From assembly GCF_002551005.1 (NCBI RefSeq), contig NZ_NVOY01000034.1, forward strand, positions 1-60,141: a stretch of DNA of 60,141 nt, read 5' to 3'. Under the pieces are notes generated by a model that did not search any database, was not told the DNA's origin, and saw only the letters and a list, made by a program, of their open reading frames with translations. The DNA comes from Bacillus pseudomycoides (GTDB lineage: Bacteria; Bacillota; Bacilli; Bacillales; Bacillaceae_G). The position numbers and the translations under genes are program-made. Shown piece after piece: positions 17,974-27,918 of this stretch (positions are counted from its first letter, which is position 1; every line of letters starts with the position of its first letter).

Positions 17974-18403
17974 TCTTTACTCCCCCTAAAATTAGGAAAT
18001 TTTTCGTGTTTCTCCTATATACACTCGTATGTATGTTATACGAAACTTCCATGAGCGGAGTGCAAGCGCACTCAAGACAAATGATATCATATTTTATGAA
18101 AAAATACCGTAGAAACGACTGAATTGTGTACGCACTTTGTATAGATTCATTATATATAGAAGAAACTAGTCAACAAGTAAAGGATGTAATGTTTGGTAAT
18201 TATGTGTATTTTGTTGGTATTTCAGTATATATACGGCATAAGAGAAAGCAAAGGAATCCAGTAAAAAGCTGTATTTGCTTTGCAAATAAGCAAATGTCAA
18301 AAAACTTAAAAAGATTACGTTATTTTAAAAAATCGATAATTTTACAAGTGCTTGAAAAGTAAAGAGAAAACGACTAATATAGGAAAGTAAAAATATTAAT
18401 TTT
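17974..18403. other. Long divergent intergenic region yumC-yumB (left part)
   Basis: No credible gene: a 78-codon frame at 18126-18362 starts at GTG without a ribosome binding site and shows no family likeness. The region is AT-rich. The operator-like palindromes that follow are listed separately. Confidence 0.4.
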
Positions 18404-18421
18404 TTGTGACAAATTTCGTAA
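18404..18421. promoter_or_regulatory. Candidate Rex-type operator upstream of yumB
   Basis: TTGTGACAAATTTCGTAA matches 11 of the 14 defined positions of the Rex site TTGTGAA-N4-TTCACAA. Rex is the NADH-sensing repressor that controls the ndh gene in B. subtilis, so a site before an NADH dehydrogenase gene makes sense. The assignment is inference. Confidence 0.4.
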
Positions 18422-18447
18422 CATTTTTCAAACTTGTTATTGGTTTT

Positions 18448-18479
18448 GTTAAGAATGTGAAAAATTTTACATTCTTAAC
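18448..18479. promoter_or_regulatory. 32-base palindrome with a TGTGAA-N4-TTTACA core
   Basis: GTTAAGAATGT and ACATTCTTAAC are perfect inverted arms. The core at 18456-18471 matches 11 of 12 positions of the Rex half-sites TGTGAA/TTCACA and 9 of 10 of the Fnr/Crp site TGTGA-N6-TCACA. No T run follows, so an operator is likelier than a terminator. It lies 70 bases before the yumB start. Confidence 0.5.
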
Positions 18480-18548
18480 ATTTAATTTGTTTTAGCACTA
18501 TTTTTATTATTTTTAACTATCTATATAAAGAAGAGGAGTGTGATTAAG

Positions 18549-19757
18549 TTGAAGAAGCCAAAAATCGTAGTTCTAGGCGCAGGTTATGGCGGGATGATTA
18601 CTACTGTTCGTCTGCAAAAAACATTATCTGTAAGTGAAGCTGAAATCACATTAGTAAATAACAACAGCTATCATTATCAAGCAACTTGGTTACATGAAAG
18701 TGCAGCTGGTACGTTGCATCACGACAAAGTTCGTTTAGACATTAAAGATGTAATCGACACAAACAAAGTAAACTTCGTACAAGACACAGTTGTAGAAATT
18801 AAAGCAGCTGAAAAGCGCGTTATCTTAAAAAATGGCGAGCTAGAGTATGATTACTTAGTAATCGGTCTTGGTTTCGAGTCTGAGACATTTGGAATTAAAG
18901 GATTAAAAGAGCATGCATTCTCAATCGCTAACATTAATGCAACTCGTCAAATTCGTGATCATATGGAGTACATGTTCTCTCTATATGCTTCAGAAAAACG
19001 CGATGAGTTAGTTACAATCGTTGTCGGTGGTGCAGGATTTACAGGTATGGAGTATGTAGGTGAGCTTGCAAACCGTATTCCTGAACTTTGCAAAGAGTAT
19101 GATGTTCCTCGCGAAAAAGCGCGTATCATTTGTGTTGAAGCTGCTCCAACAGCACTTCCTGGTTTCGACCCAGAGCTAGTTGAGTATGCTGTAAAACAAT
19201 TAGAGAAAAAAGGTGTAGAATTCCGCATCGGTACAGCGATTAAAGAAGCAACAGAAGAAGGTATTATTGTTGCAAACGGCGACGATGTAGAATTATTGAA
19301 ATCTGCAACTGTAGTTTGGGCTGCAGGTGTACGTGGTAACGGTATTGTAGAAGAGTCCGGCTTTGAAGCAATGCGCGGCCGTGTAAAAGTGGATGAGTAC
19401 ATGCACGCTCCAGGTCATGAAGAAGTATTCATGGTTGGTGATGCAGCGTTAATTATTAACGAAGAAATTAACCGTCCATACCCACCAACAGCACAAATCG
19501 CAATTCAACAAGGTTACAGCATTGCACATAACTTAGCTGTTCTTGTTCGTGGTAAAGGCGAAATGCAGAAGTTTGTATTCGATAACAAAGGTTCTGTATG
19601 TTCATTAGGTCATGACGATGCAATGGGCGTTGTAATGGGCAAAAAATTAACTGGATGGAAAGCTTCATTTATGAAGAAAGTAATCGACAACCGTTACTTA
19701 TTCATACTTGGCGGACCTTTATTAGTTCTTAAAAAAGGTAAATTAAAACTATTTTAA
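18549..19757 (+). CDS. yumB: Type II NADH dehydrogenase (YumB)
   Basis: A 402-residue NDH-2 flavoprotein that passes electrons from NADH to quinone at the inner face of the membrane without pumping protons. The FAD motif ([17 protein letters not shown]) is at the N-terminus, the NADH motif [20 protein letters not shown] near residue 160, and [24 protein letters not shown] in the C-terminal flavin domain. The amphipathic, basic C-terminus (KKGKLKLF) suits peripheral membrane binding. It resembles B. subtilis YumB closely. The TTG at 18549 has GAGGAG 10 bases upstream; a GTG at 18540 is too close to it. Rex/Fnr-like palindromes precede it. Confidence 0.92.
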   Translation: MKKPKIVVLGAGYGGMITTVRLQKTLSVSEAEITLVNNNSYHYQATWLHESAAGTLHHDKVRLDIKDVIDTNKVNFVQDTVVEIKAAEKRVILKNGELEYDYLVIGLGFESETFGIKGLKEHAFSIANINATRQIRDHMEYMFSLYASEKRDELVTIVVGGAGFTGMEYVGELANRIPELCKEYDVPREKARIICVEAAPTALPGFDPELVEYAVKQLEKKGVEFRIGTAIKEATEEGIIVANGDDVELLKSATVVWAAGVRGNGIVEESGFEAMRGRVKVDEYMHAPGHEEVFMVGDAALIINEEINRPYPPTAQIAIQQGYSIAHNLAVLVRGKGEMQKFVFDNKGSVCSLGHDDAMGVVMGKKLTGWKASFMKKVIDNRYLFILGGPLLVLKKGKLKLF

Positions 19758-19770
19758 TTTGTAATTCAAA

Positions 19771-19806
19771 ACAGAAATGGCTATTATAGCTATTTCTGTT
19801 TTTTTG
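19771..19806 (+). terminator. Terminator of yumB
   Basis: ACAGAAAT-GGC and GCT-ATTTCTGT pair around TATTATA and are followed by TTTTTTTG. Confidence 0.88.
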
Positions 19807-19944
19807 TTTTTGGTTTTACTGAATATTCAGGTGTTTGTAAAGTTCTTTTTAAAAAGGGGACGCGTTCTCCTTTTTAAATCTTTATAGTATAATGAAAGAA
19901 AAGAATGAATATTCTGTTCGTTTGATCGGAAGGAGTTTCTAGTA

Positions 19945-20442
19945 ATGAGTAAACGCGGAAAGGTGTGGTTAGCGGTAAGTGGTCTTGTCGTAACGTCAGA
20001 TGGAAGATGGCTTGTCGTTAAGAAAAACTATGGCGGATTAAAAGGAAAATGGTCATTGCCTGCTGGTTTTGTCAATGAAGGCGAAACAATCGATCAAGCC
20101 GTGCAGCGTGAAGTGTTAGAAGAGACAGGAATTGCTACGAGTGTGAACGGAATTGTAAGTGTGCGATCAGGTGTAATACAGGGTGAGATTAGTGATAATA
20201 TGATTATTTTTCTTTTAGAGCCAAAAGGAGAAGAGATTGTTATTCAGGAGCGAGAATTGTCTGAAGGAGCATTTTTATTTCCAAAAGATATCATACATGA
20301 TGAAAATGCTTCTGTGTTAATACAGTATTTATTAGAAGCGATGCCATTTCCACTTTTACAAATGGATGAGACGTTAAATCCAGGAGATCAGTTTGGTTAT
20401 ACAGCATATAACGTTTTTGTAGGAAATACAGAAAATAAATAA
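19945..20442 (+). CDS. NUDIX hydrolase
   Basis: A 165-residue pyrophosphohydrolase. The Nudix box is complete: GFVNEGETIDQAVQREVLEE then TGI, matching G-x5-E-x7-REuxEExGu. It follows the NADH-pyrophosphatase-like beginning VWLAVSGLVVTSDGRWLVVKKNYGGLKGKWSLP. The substrate is unknown; a nucleotide derivative is likely. GGAAGGAG lies upstream of the ATG and a TATAAT element is visible near 19888. The next gene begins 15 bases after its stop, so it may be co-transcribed with yuiB. Confidence 0.9.
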   Translation: MSKRGKVWLAVSGLVVTSDGRWLVVKKNYGGLKGKWSLPAGFVNEGETIDQAVQREVLEETGIATSVNGIVSVRSGVIQGEISDNMIIFLLEPKGEEIVIQERELSEGAFLFPKDIIHDENASVLIQYLLEAMPFPLLQMDETLNPGDQFGYTAYNVFVGNTENK

Positions 20443-20457
20443 GAAGGGATGGAAATA

Positions 20458-20775
20458 ATGAGCGTACCTGTTTTGTTAATTTCTATGATGTTATTCTTAG
20501 TTTTATTTTTTGGAATTGGTTTTTTATTAAATATGATTTTACGGGCAACATGGGTGATGATCGTTGTATATCCGCTTATTTGTGTATTTATTATTGATAA
20601 AGTTGATTTCTTAGATTATTTTGTAAAGCCGAAAGAAGCATTTTCTTCATTAGGAACAAGTTTTCTTCATCTTGGACAGGCTGACATTTTCATTTTATCA
20701 ACGGGCTTAGTTGGGGCTGCTCTATCTGGTATTGTAATCAAATCATTACGGCAACGCGGATATCAAATGTTTTGA
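20458..20775 (+). CDS. yuiB: Membrane protein YuiB
   Basis: A 105-residue protein with three hydrophobic segments ([35 protein letters not shown] and the [20 protein letters not shown] region), matching B. subtilis YuiB in length, pattern and place before yuiC. Function is unknown. The start at 20458 has AAGGG 9 bases upstream; the ATG at 20449 lies too close. Confidence 0.85.
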   Translation: MSVPVLLISMMLFLVLFFGIGFLLNMILRATWVMIVVYPLICVFIIDKVDFLDYFVKPKEAFSSLGTSFLHLGQADIFILSTGLVGAALSGIVIKSLRQRGYQMF

Positions 20776-20776
20776 A

Positions 20777-20800
20777 GCTCCTTTCTGAGGAGTTTTTTCA
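20777..20800 (+). terminator. Terminator of yuiB
   Basis: GCTCCT pairs with AGGAGT around TTCTG, followed by TTTTTC. Confidence 0.8.
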
Positions 20801-20858
20801 TGAATATTTTCTTCATCGGTTGGGGCACAATAACGATGAAGGAGTGTGGAAAACGAAA

Positions 20859-21485
20859 ATGATAAAACGATATAGCATTCGCATGATAATGGTTTGCTTA
20901 TTTGTAGCTGCATTGTGTATAACTTGGCAAGCTATGTCAGGAATTTCTTTTTCTGAAATGATTCATATGTATAAGAAAAATGAAGTGAAAGTAGTACACG
21001 CAGCTGAACAAAATAAGCAGGCGATTCCAAGTGCCGAAGTTATTCGTGCTTTAGAGAATGCAAAAGATTGGTCAAAGTATCGCCAAATGGAAGTTACTGC
21101 AACAGGATATACGGCTGGTAGAGAGTCGACAGGAAAAACAAAAGGACATCCTGAGTACGGGATTACATATTCCGGAGTGAAAGTAAAACGGGATATATAT
21201 TCAACAATCGCAGCTGACCTTCGCGTATTTCCGATTGGGACAATTCTATTTGTTCCTGGATATGGCTACGGTGTTGTGGCGGATAAAGGCGGTGCAATTC
21301 AAGGGAATCGCCTTGATTTATATTATGAAACCGTGCGAGATGTATATAATCAATGGGGAAAGAAAAAAGTGAGTGTTTATGTTGTGAAAATGGGAAATGG
21401 CAAACTTACAGAACAAGATTTAGTGCTTTTAAATGAAGACGAAACAATGCAAGTGTTTCGCACACAATATTTAAAACAACAATAG
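20859..21485 (+). CDS. yuiC: 3D-domain protein YuiC
   Basis: A 208-residue exported or membrane-anchored protein: a basic N-terminus, then one hydrophobic segment ([17 protein letters not shown]), a spacer and a C-terminal 3D domain ([16 protein letters not shown] ... [20 protein letters not shown] ... [18 protein letters not shown]). The three conserved aspartates are in AADL, ADKG and LDLY. 3D domains are found in resuscitation- and sporulation-linked muralytic proteins of Firmicutes (Sps/YuiC type) and resemble the lytic transglycosylase MltA fold. GAAGGAG lies 14 bases upstream, rather far; the frame extends upstream through the yuiB terminator, which argues against an earlier start. Confidence 0.85.
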   Translation: MIKRYSIRMIMVCLFVAALCITWQAMSGISFSEMIHMYKKNEVKVVHAAEQNKQAIPSAEVIRALENAKDWSKYRQMEVTATGYTAGRESTGKTKGHPEYGITYSGVKVKRDIYSTIAADLRVFPIGTILFVPGYGYGVVADKGGAIQGNRLDLYYETVRDVYNQWGKKKVSVYVVKMGNGKLTEQDLVLLNEDETMQVFRTQYLKQQ

Positions 21486-21516
21486 TCTAGACGCTTGCAG
21501 CGCTAGACTTTTTTTC
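21484..21516 (+). terminator. Terminator of yuiC
   Basis: AGTCTAG pairs with CTAGACT with partial inner pairing, followed by TTTTTTT. Confidence 0.85.
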
Positions 21517-21572
21517 GTTTGCTATCATAGAGTGAAGTGGAGGAGAAAAAACGCAGTAAAGGGAGAGAAGTA

Positions 21573-21953
21573 ATGAAAGAGTATCCTTTAGCGTATTATG
21601 AGTTTTTTATAAAGTATAATGAAGGTGATTATTATACGTGCCATGATTTATTAGAAGAAATGTGGCTCGAAGACAGAGGGAATTTGTTTTTAAAAGGTTT
21701 ATTACAAATGACAGTCGCACAGTATCATTATAGCTACGGGAATATAAAGGGAGCACGGATGATGATGGAAGTAGCTGAAATGTATTTGACTCCATATTGC
21801 AAGGTTTATTGGAACTTGAATGTTGAAAAAGTCGTCCAGTTCATTCAAACGTGTCGTGAAATGTTACCAAAAGAGATAAATCAAATTCCATATGAGCAAA
21901 TTCAGGATTTGCCGAAGCTTCCGCCATTTATTTTATATATGGAAGAAGTTTGA
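21573..21953 (+). CDS. DUF309 domain-containing protein
   Basis: A 126-residue soluble helical protein with the DUF309 signature: [24 protein letters not shown], then [24 protein letters not shown]. The His and Glu residues in the CHDLLEE motif and the AQYHY motif are the conserved, possibly metal-binding, positions. Function is unknown. The start at 21573 is preceded by GGGAGAG. It sits where yuiD is in B. subtilis, but it is an unrelated protein, so the locus differs there. pepA follows after 61 bases. Confidence 0.85.
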   Translation: MKEYPLAYYEFFIKYNEGDYYTCHDLLEEMWLEDRGNLFLKGLLQMTVAQYHYSYGNIKGARMMMEVAEMYLTPYCKVYWNLNVEKVVQFIQTCREMLPKEINQIPYEQIQDLPKLPPFILYMEEV

Positions 21954-22014
21954 ATTATCGCATTTTCCTGAAAATAAAGGTATAATAGGAAGAGAAAAAA
22001 CAGGGGGTGCTGAC

Positions 22015-23502
22015 ATGTTTCAAGTACAAAAAGAATTAGCAAGTCATGAAGCAGTAGTTGTTGCATTATTTGAAGATGAAGTAATGAGTAGTTTTGTAAA
22101 CGAATTAAACGAAGCGTTTGATGGACATTTACAAGTGCTACTAGATGAAAAGGAAATTTCTCCAAAGAAAAAAGTTATTTCGAAAGTACATAGCTTAGGG
22201 AAAACAGATGTAAAGCGTTATTATTTTGTTGGTCTTGGCAAAAAAGAAAAATATACAACAGAAACGCTGCGCGGTGCACTTGGCAAGTTAGCGAAAACAT
22301 TGCAAAGTGCGAAAGTGAAAAATGTTGCATTTATGTTAGATTCATTTGTTACAGAAAAACTGGACGCTATTGATGTTGCGCACATTGCGGCAGAAACATA
22401 TTTCCTTGGTACATATGAGTTATTAACATATAAAATAGATAAAAAAGAAGCTCATCAATTAGATAGCTTTGTTGTGATTACAGAGGAAGATACGCAAGAA
22501 ATTGAAGCTGCATTAACAGTCGGATACGTACATGGACGTGCTACAAACTCTGCGCGTACGCTTATCAATATGCCGCCAAACATGTTGACGGCAACGGCTT
22601 TAGCAAATTATGCTGTTGAACTAGCCGAAAAGTATGATATGGATTATAAAGTTCTCGAGAAAGAGGAAATGGAAGAGCTTGGAATGGGTGCCCTACTTGC
22701 GGTAAACCAAGGTTCTACGGAGCCGCCAAAAATGATTGCTCTTTTATATAAAGGGAAAGAAGAGTGGACAGATGTAATTGGCTTAGTTGGGAAAGGGATT
22801 ACATACGATACAGGTGGTTATTCTCTAAAACCACGTGAAAGCATGGTTGGTATGAAAGGTGATATGGGCGGTGCTGCAGCTGTTCTTGGCGCAATGGAAA
22901 TTATCGGTGAACTTCGCCCAGAACAAAACGTAGTGGCTGTTATCCCTTCGACAGATAATGTGGTAAGCGGAACTGCATTTAAACCAGATGATGTGATTAC
23001 ATCAATGAGTGGTAAAACGATTGAAGTGTTAAATACAGACGCAGAAGGCCGCTTAGCGTTAGCTGACGGTATTACGTATGCGAAGAATCTTGGAGCGAAT
23101 TATCTTGTTGATGTTGCGACTTTAACAGGTGGTGTTATTGTAGCTTTAGGAACTCATACAACAGGTGCTATGACAAATAACGAAGTATTTTATGAGCAAG
23201 TGTTAGAAGCATCGATGGAAACAGATGAGACAATTTGGCAATTGCCAATTTTCGAACGCGATAAAGAGCGTGTTCGAAATAGTAAGTTAGCAGATTTAAA
23301 TAACTCCCCAGGACGTGAGGGCCATGCAATTATGGCAGGTGTATTCCTTGGAGAATTTGCAGAAGAAACACCTTGGGTGCATTTAGACATCGCGGGAACA
23401 TCTGATACAAGTAGCGCACATGACTTAGGTCCAAGCGGAGGAACAGGAGCAATGGTGCGTACATTGGCAACGTTTGTTGAAAGATTTGGAAATGAAGAGT
23501 AA
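22015..23502 (+). CDS. pepA: Leucyl aminopeptidase (M17)
   Basis: A 495-residue cytosolic metallo-exopeptidase that removes N-terminal residues from peptides. The M17 catalytic region is intact: [15 protein letters not shown] (metal ligands), [10 protein letters not shown] and the signature [14 protein letters not shown]. The C-terminal [14 protein letters not shown] is also typical. It corresponds to B. subtilis YuiE. The ATG at 22015 has GGGGGTG upstream; the frame is open further upstream into the DUF309 gene but without homology. Confidence 0.95.
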   Translation: MFQVQKELASHEAVVVALFEDEVMSSFVNELNEAFDGHLQVLLDEKEISPKKKVISKVHSLGKTDVKRYYFVGLGKKEKYTTETLRGALGKLAKTLQSAKVKNVAFMLDSFVTEKLDAIDVAHIAAETYFLGTYELLTYKIDKKEAHQLDSFVVITEEDTQEIEAALTVGYVHGRATNSARTLINMPPNMLTATALANYAVELAEKYDMDYKVLEKEEMEELGMGALLAVNQGSTEPPKMIALLYKGKEEWTDVIGLVGKGITYDTGGYSLKPRESMVGMKGDMGGAAAVLGAMEIIGELRPEQNVVAVIPSTDNVVSGTAFKPDDVITSMSGKTIEVLNTDAEGRLALADGITYAKNLGANYLVDVATLTGGVIVALGTHTTGAMTNNEVFYEQVLEASMETDETIWQLPIFERDKERVRNSKLADLNNSPGREGHAIMAGVFLGEFAEETPWVHLDIAGTSDTSSAHDLGPSGGTGAMVRTLATFVERFGNEE

Positions 23503-23508
23503 GTGAGG

Positions 23509-23537
23509 AAAGGGTTGGCATTTGCCAATCCTTTTTT
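23509..23537 (+). terminator. Terminator of pepA
   Basis: GGTTGGCA pairs with TGCCAATCC around TTT, followed by TTTTTT. Confidence 0.88.
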
Positions 23538-23662
23538 CGGTATGCGCCAATGGATTTCCACGATAAATAGGGAATTAAATGTTGTAAAAAAATAAAAAAT
23601 ATTGAGGGAAGCATAATTTTTTTCATATAATGAGACTATGCTGATTGAGAGGAGAAAACAAC

Positions 23663-25390
23663 ATGGAATGGAAAAAAGAGTATAAACGCTGGATTTCCTT
23701 TGCAGATTTAGATGCAGAGCTAAAGCAGCAATTAGAAGAAATGCAAAGTGATGAAAAGAAAATTGAGGATAGTTTTTATAAAAATTTAGAGTTTGGTACA
23801 GGTGGTATGCGCGGAGAACTAGGTGCCGGCACAAATCGTTTGAATGTGTATACTGTCCGTAAAGCAACAGAAGGTTTAGCTCGTTTTATTGAAAAGCAAG
23901 GCGAAGAAGCAAAAGCGCGCGGCGTTGTTGTTGCCTATGATTCTCGTCATAAATCTCCAGAGTTTGCGATGGAAGTGGCAGCAACATTAGGTGCTCACGG
24001 TATTAAAACATACGTATTTGAAAGTCTGCGCCCAACACCTGAATTGTCCTTTGCAGTGCGTTATTTACATACGTACAGTGGTATCGTTCTTACAGCAAGC
24101 CATAACCCACCGGAATATAATGGCTATAAAGTGTACGGAGATGATGGGGGACAATTGCCTCCGAAAGAAGCGGATGAGTTAATTCATTATGTAAATAATG
24201 TAAGTAATGAATTGACAGTAGAGGTTGCCGATGTAGAGCAATTGAAACAAAATGGTCTTCTACAGATTATCGGTCAAGAAGTTGACGATGCATATTTAGA
24301 ACAATTAAAAACAGTAATTCTTAATAAAGAGCTTGTGAAGGAAATGGGACAAGATTTAAAAATCGTCTTCTCACCTTTACATGGAACATCTAATATTCCG
24401 GCTCGCCGCGGATTAGAGGCAGTTGGATTTAAAAATGTAACTGTTGTAAAAGAACAAGAACAGCCAGATCCAGACTTTTCAACAGTAAAATCACCAAATC
24501 CAGAAGAGCATGCTGCGTTTGAATTGGCAATTCAGTACGGTGAAGAAATTGATGCAGATGTATTAATTGCAACAGATCCAGATGCGGATCGTCTTGGCGT
24601 TGCAGTTCGCAATCATGATGGTGAGTATCAAGTGTTAACAGGAAACCAAACGGGTGCTTTAATGCTAGAATACTTATTATCACAAAAGAAAGAACAAGGT
24701 ATTTTACCGGCAAACGGTGTTGTATTAAAAACAATCGTTACATCAGAGTTAGGGCGTACAATCGCAAAATCTTACGGACTTGATACAATTGATACGTTAA
24801 CTGGCTTTAAATTTATTGGTGAAAAAATTAGGCAATATGAAGCGAGCGGAGAATATGAGTTCCAGTTCGGTTATGAAGAAAGCTATGGTTATTTAATTCG
24901 TCCGTTCTGCCGTGATAAAGATGCGGTACAATCTGTATTATTTGCATGTGAAGTTGCTGCATATTATAAAGCGCAAGGTAAAACATTATATGATGGTTTA
25001 CTTGAAGTATTTGAAAAGTACGGATTCTTCCGTGAAGGACTTGTTTCTTTAACGTTAAAAGGAAAAGACGGAGCAGAACAAATTCAAAATATGATGACAT
25101 CGTTCCGTGAAAATAGACCGACAGAAGTTGCGGACTTAGAAGTAACGATTGCTGAAGATTATAAAGCGAGCGTTAGAACAAAAGTAGAAGAAAATGCGAC
25201 AGAAGAAATCAAATTACCAAAATCAAATGTATTAAAGTATTATTTGGCAGATGGATCTTGGTTCTGCTTACGCCCGTCTGGAACAGAGCCGAAAATCAAG
25301 TTTTACTTCGGTGTACAAGGTGATTCCTTACAACATAGCGAAGAGAAGCTTGAAGAAATTAAAAAAGCTATTATGAATCGAGTACAATAA
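23663..25390 (+). CDS. pgcA: Phospho-sugar mutase (phosphoglucomutase)
   Basis: A 575-residue alpha-D-phosphohexomutase that interconverts glucose 6-phosphate and glucose 1-phosphate, feeding the UDP-glucose synthase encoded next. The active-site serine loop is [15 protein letters not shown], the metal loop [10 protein letters not shown], the sugar-binding loop GYEESYGY and the phosphate-binding loop [12 protein letters not shown]. The length matches Bacillus PgcA. The ATG at 23663 has GAGGAG 8 bases upstream. galU follows after a terminator and a 480-base gap, so the two probably use separate promoters. Confidence 0.95.
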   Translation: MEWKKEYKRWISFADLDAELKQQLEEMQSDEKKIEDSFYKNLEFGTGGMRGELGAGTNRLNVYTVRKATEGLARFIEKQGEEAKARGVVVAYDSRHKSPEFAMEVAATLGAHGIKTYVFESLRPTPELSFAVRYLHTYSGIVLTASHNPPEYNGYKVYGDDGGQLPPKEADELIHYVNNVSNELTVEVADVEQLKQNGLLQIIGQEVDDAYLEQLKTVILNKELVKEMGQDLKIVFSPLHGTSNIPARRGLEAVGFKNVTVVKEQEQPDPDFSTVKSPNPEEHAAFELAIQYGEEIDADVLIATDPDADRLGVAVRNHDGEYQVLTGNQTGALMLEYLLSQKKEQGILPANGVVLKTIVTSELGRTIAKSYGLDTIDTLTGFKFIGEKIRQYEASGEYEFQFGYEESYGYLIRPFCRDKDAVQSVLFACEVAAYYKAQGKTLYDGLLEVFEKYGFFREGLVSLTLKGKDGAEQIQNMMTSFRENRPTEVADLEVTIAEDYKASVRTKVEENATEEIKLPKSNVLKYYLADGSWFCLRPSGTEPKIKFYFGVQGDSLQHSEEKLEEIKKAIMNRVQ

Positions 25391-25416
25391 AAAAAGGGAG
25401 AAATCCCTTTTTTTTA
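25391..25416 (+). terminator. Terminator of pgcA
   Basis: AAAAAAGGGA pairs with TCCCTTTTTT around GAAA, with a long T run. Confidence 0.88.
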
Positions 25417-25615
25417 TTGCATAAAGATTTAATAAATAAGTAAAAGGTACATGTATTGGGAATTCTTTGTCGTAGAAAAATAATGGAAAAAGGACTGCGC
25501 ATAACAAACTGTTTCATGGGAAATGGCTTCTCAAAATAAAGGATTTCTTTCGCAGAATCAGTTGACATATCGTTCATTTATTATGTTATCAATCTATGAC
25601 AAGTTCGAGGAAACC

Positions 25616-25645
25616 TTGACTAATGAAGAGGCAATCATGTAAAAT
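25616..25645 (+). promoter_or_regulatory. Candidate sigma-A promoter of galU
   Basis: TTGACT (25616-25621), an 18-base spacer and TAAAAT (25640-25645) with a TG one base before the -10 region. The transcript would carry a leader of about 220 bases containing the palindrome at 25794. The rest of the 25417-25876 gap shows no gene. Confidence 0.45.
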
Positions 25646-25793
25646 TTGTAGGGAATGTCACTTTGTCATAAAAAACAAGGGAATATTACAAAGTAAAAAG
25701 GGTGTAAGATTCCTAGAGAGATACTATACAAGAGTTAATATGACGACGTACTTCATATTTATGTTCTCTATATTAAGTGTGCTTTGTACAATA

Positions 25794-25817
25794 AATTTAT
25801 CCTGTGTAGGATAAATT
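25794..25817. promoter_or_regulatory. Perfect 10-bp inverted repeat in the galU leader
   Basis: AATTTATCCT and AGGATAAATT flank GTGT. There is no following T run, so it is either an operator or a leader hairpin 60 bases before galU. The factor is unknown. Confidence 0.4.
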
Positions 25818-25876
25818 AACTGATAGGAAATAAAAAATGTTCGCCATGTAAAACCATAAAGAAAGAGGTTGTAAAC

Positions 25877-26761
25877 ATGAAAAAAGTAAGAAAAGCTATT
25901 ATTCCTGCTGCTGGTCTTGGAACACGTTTTTTACCAGCAACGAAGGCAATGCCAAAGGAAATGTTACCGATTGTTGATAAACCAACAATTCAATATATCG
26001 TTGAAGAAGCAGTAGCTGCGGGTATTGAAGATATTATTATCGTTACAGGTAAAGGAAAACGTTCGATTGAAGATCATTTTGATAATGCCTTTGAATTAGA
26101 ACAAAATTTATTAGAGAAGAAAAAGTATGAGTTGCTTGAAAGAGTACAAGCTTCTTCTAAAATGGTTGATATTCACTATATCCGTCAAAAAGAACCAAAA
26201 GGTTTAGGCCATGCAGTATGGTGTGCGCGTAAATTCATTGGTGATGAGCCGTTTGCTGTATTACTTGGAGACGATATTGTGCAAGCAGAAACACCTTGCT
26301 TAAGACAATTGATCGATGAGTATGAAAAAACATTATCATCTGTAATTGGTGTGCAAACAGTGCCAGAAAATGAAACACATCGCTACGGCATTATTGATCC
26401 ATTAGAAAAAGATGGTCGCCGTTATCAAGTAAAACAATTTGTTGAAAAACCAGCACAAGGTACAGCACCTTCAAATTTAGCGATTATGGGTCGTTATATC
26501 TTAACACCTGAAATCTTCCGCTTCTTAGAAGAGCAACATATCGGTGCTGGCGGTGAAATTCAATTAACGGATGCAATTCAAAATCTAAATGAAATTCAAC
26601 GCGTATTCGCTTACGATTTTGAAGGAAAACGCTATGATGTTGGTGAAAAGCTAGGCTTTATTCAAACAACAATTGAAATGGCGCTGCAACATGACGAATT
26701 AAAAGAAGATTTGCTACAAATTATGCAAAAACTTGTACAAGAACAAGCGGTTAAAAATTAA
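25877..26761 (+). CDS. galU: UTP-glucose-1-phosphate uridylyltransferase
   Basis: A 294-residue nucleotidyltransferase making UDP-glucose from UTP and glucose 1-phosphate. The N-terminal [20 protein letters not shown] binds the nucleotide, with [19 protein letters not shown] next, LLGDDIV in the middle, and [21 protein letters not shown] downstream. It is a GalU/GtaB enzyme; its product feeds cell-wall glycosylation. With the mutase upstream and the glycosylation genes downstream, the block forms a route from glucose 6-phosphate to surface sugars. AAGAGG precedes the ATG. Confidence 0.95.
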   Translation: MKKVRKAIIPAAGLGTRFLPATKAMPKEMLPIVDKPTIQYIVEEAVAAGIEDIIIVTGKGKRSIEDHFDNAFELEQNLLEKKKYELLERVQASSKMVDIHYIRQKEPKGLGHAVWCARKFIGDEPFAVLLGDDIVQAETPCLRQLIDEYEKTLSSVIGVQTVPENETHRYGIIDPLEKDGRRYQVKQFVEKPAQGTAPSNLAIMGRYILTPEIFRFLEEQHIGAGGEIQLTDAIQNLNEIQRVFAYDFEGKRYDVGEKLGFIQTTIEMALQHDELKEDLLQIMQKLVQEQAVKN

Positions 26762-26778
26762 TTATTGATAGATGTGTA

Positions 26779-26846
26779 AGATTAGACATAGTGAATTGGA
26801 GAATGAGGTATTCTAAGGGAAACATCCAATTTACTATGTCTAATCT
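26779..26846 (+). other. Large hairpin between galU and the glycosyltransferase gene
   Basis: Bases 26779-26800 and 26825-26846 form a 22-bp stem with a single G-U wobble; the loop holds a small GAAT/ATTC inner hairpin. No T run follows, so it is not a canonical terminator. It may be an RNA processing or stability element that sets relative expression across the galU-glycosyltransferase junction, or a relic of an inverted-repeat element. Confidence 0.6.
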
Positions 26847-26901
26847 GTGCTTATAAATTGTTCTTTACTGAGAAAATTTGAAAAAGAAAGGGGTACCTTC
26901 T

Positions 26902-27906
26902 TTGAAGACCATTACAATTTTAGTACCGGCATACAATGAAGAAGAAGTGTTAGATCAGCTGTACAGCCGGTTGACGGGCGTGATTGAGTCGGTGCCAAAT
27001 TATAACTTCGAGATTTTATTTGTGAATGATGGAAGTAAAGATAATACATTAAATATGATTAAAGAGTTCCGAGTACGCGATAAACGCATTTCTTATGTAG
27101 ACTTATCTCGTAACTTTGGAAAAGAGACAGCGATGATCGCCGGATTGGATCATGCGATGGGAGATGCAGTCATCATTATTGATGCTGATTTACAAGACCC
27201 GCCAGAATTAATCCCAGAAATGATTCAATATTGGGAGCAAGGCTATGATGATATTTATGCAAAAAGACGTTCTCGTGCAGGAGAATCTTGGGCGAAAAAA
27301 TGGACGGCTGGAAAATTCTATAGCCTATTAAAGAAAACAACAAGAATCCCAATTCAAGAAAATACAGGAGATTTTCGTTTGTTGGATAGACGTTGCGTGG
27401 AAGCATTAAAGAAAATTCGTGAAACACAGCGTTATACAAAAGGAATGTTCAGTTGGATTGGATATAATAAGAAAGAAATTTTATTCGATCGTGATCCACG
27501 CGCAGCTGGTGAAACGAAATGGAACTACTTTAAATTAATGGATTTAGCAATTGAAGGAATCACATCCTTTACAACGTTTCCATTACGTCTTGCATCCTTA
27601 TTAGGATTCACCGTATCATTTGGCGCGTTTTGTTATATGCTTTGGATCATTATTAAAACGATGATGTATGGTGAGTCCGTAACTGGATATCCATCAATGA
27701 TGACAGCGATTTTATTCCTTGGTGGAGTACAGTTGATTTCAATTGGAATCATCGGTGAGTATTTAGGTCGTATCTTTAATGAAACGAAAAATCGTCCACT
27801 GTACTTTGTAGATGAGTATAATGATGATAAAGTAACAAATTTGGATGAAAAGCCGACAGCAAAGTTATATCGCGTAGAAGATCATAAAGTAAAATCAAAT
27901 CGTTAG
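26902..27906 (+). CDS. Family 2 glycosyltransferase, CsbB/GtrB-like (polyisoprenyl-phosphate glycosyltransferase)
   Basis: A 334-residue membrane-bound enzyme. The GT2 domain has ITILVPAYNEEEVLDQL, VNDGSKDNT, the DADLQDPPELIPEM metal and donor site and the TKWNYFKLMDLAIEG motif. Two C-terminal hydrophobic segments (LRLASLLGFTVSFGAFCYML and the AILFLGGVQLISIGIIGEYL region) anchor it. This group transfers a sugar from a nucleotide donor to undecaprenyl phosphate on the inner face of the membrane. The TTG at 26902 with AAAGGGG 8 bases upstream is the likely start; an upstream TTG at 26878 is in frame. The next gene encodes GtrA, its usual flippase partner. Confidence 0.9.
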   Translation: MKTITILVPAYNEEEVLDQLYSRLTGVIESVPNYNFEILFVNDGSKDNTLNMIKEFRVRDKRISYVDLSRNFGKETAMIAGLDHAMGDAVIIIDADLQDPPELIPEMIQYWEQGYDDIYAKRRSRAGESWAKKWTAGKFYSLLKKTTRIPIQENTGDFRLLDRRCVEALKKIRETQRYTKGMFSWIGYNKKEILFDRDPRAAGETKWNYFKLMDLAIEGITSFTTFPLRLASLLGFTVSFGAFCYMLWIIIKTMMYGESVTGYPSMMTAILFLGGVQLISIGIIGEYLGRIFNETKNRPLYFVDEYNDDKVTNLDEKPTAKLYRVEDHKVKSNR

Positions 27907-27918
27907 GAGATTAAAAAC

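Noticed and set aside
18126-18362. A 78-codon frame in the yumC-yumB gap
   Set aside because: It starts at GTG with no ribosome binding site, has an unusual composition and overlaps a control region.
20772-20858. Upstream extension of yuiC
   Set aside because: The extra segment is translated from the yuiB terminator hairpin and has no match to the 3D-domain family.
25623-25814. A 63-codon frame before galU
   Set aside because: No ribosome binding site; it overlaps the candidate galU promoter and shows no family pattern.
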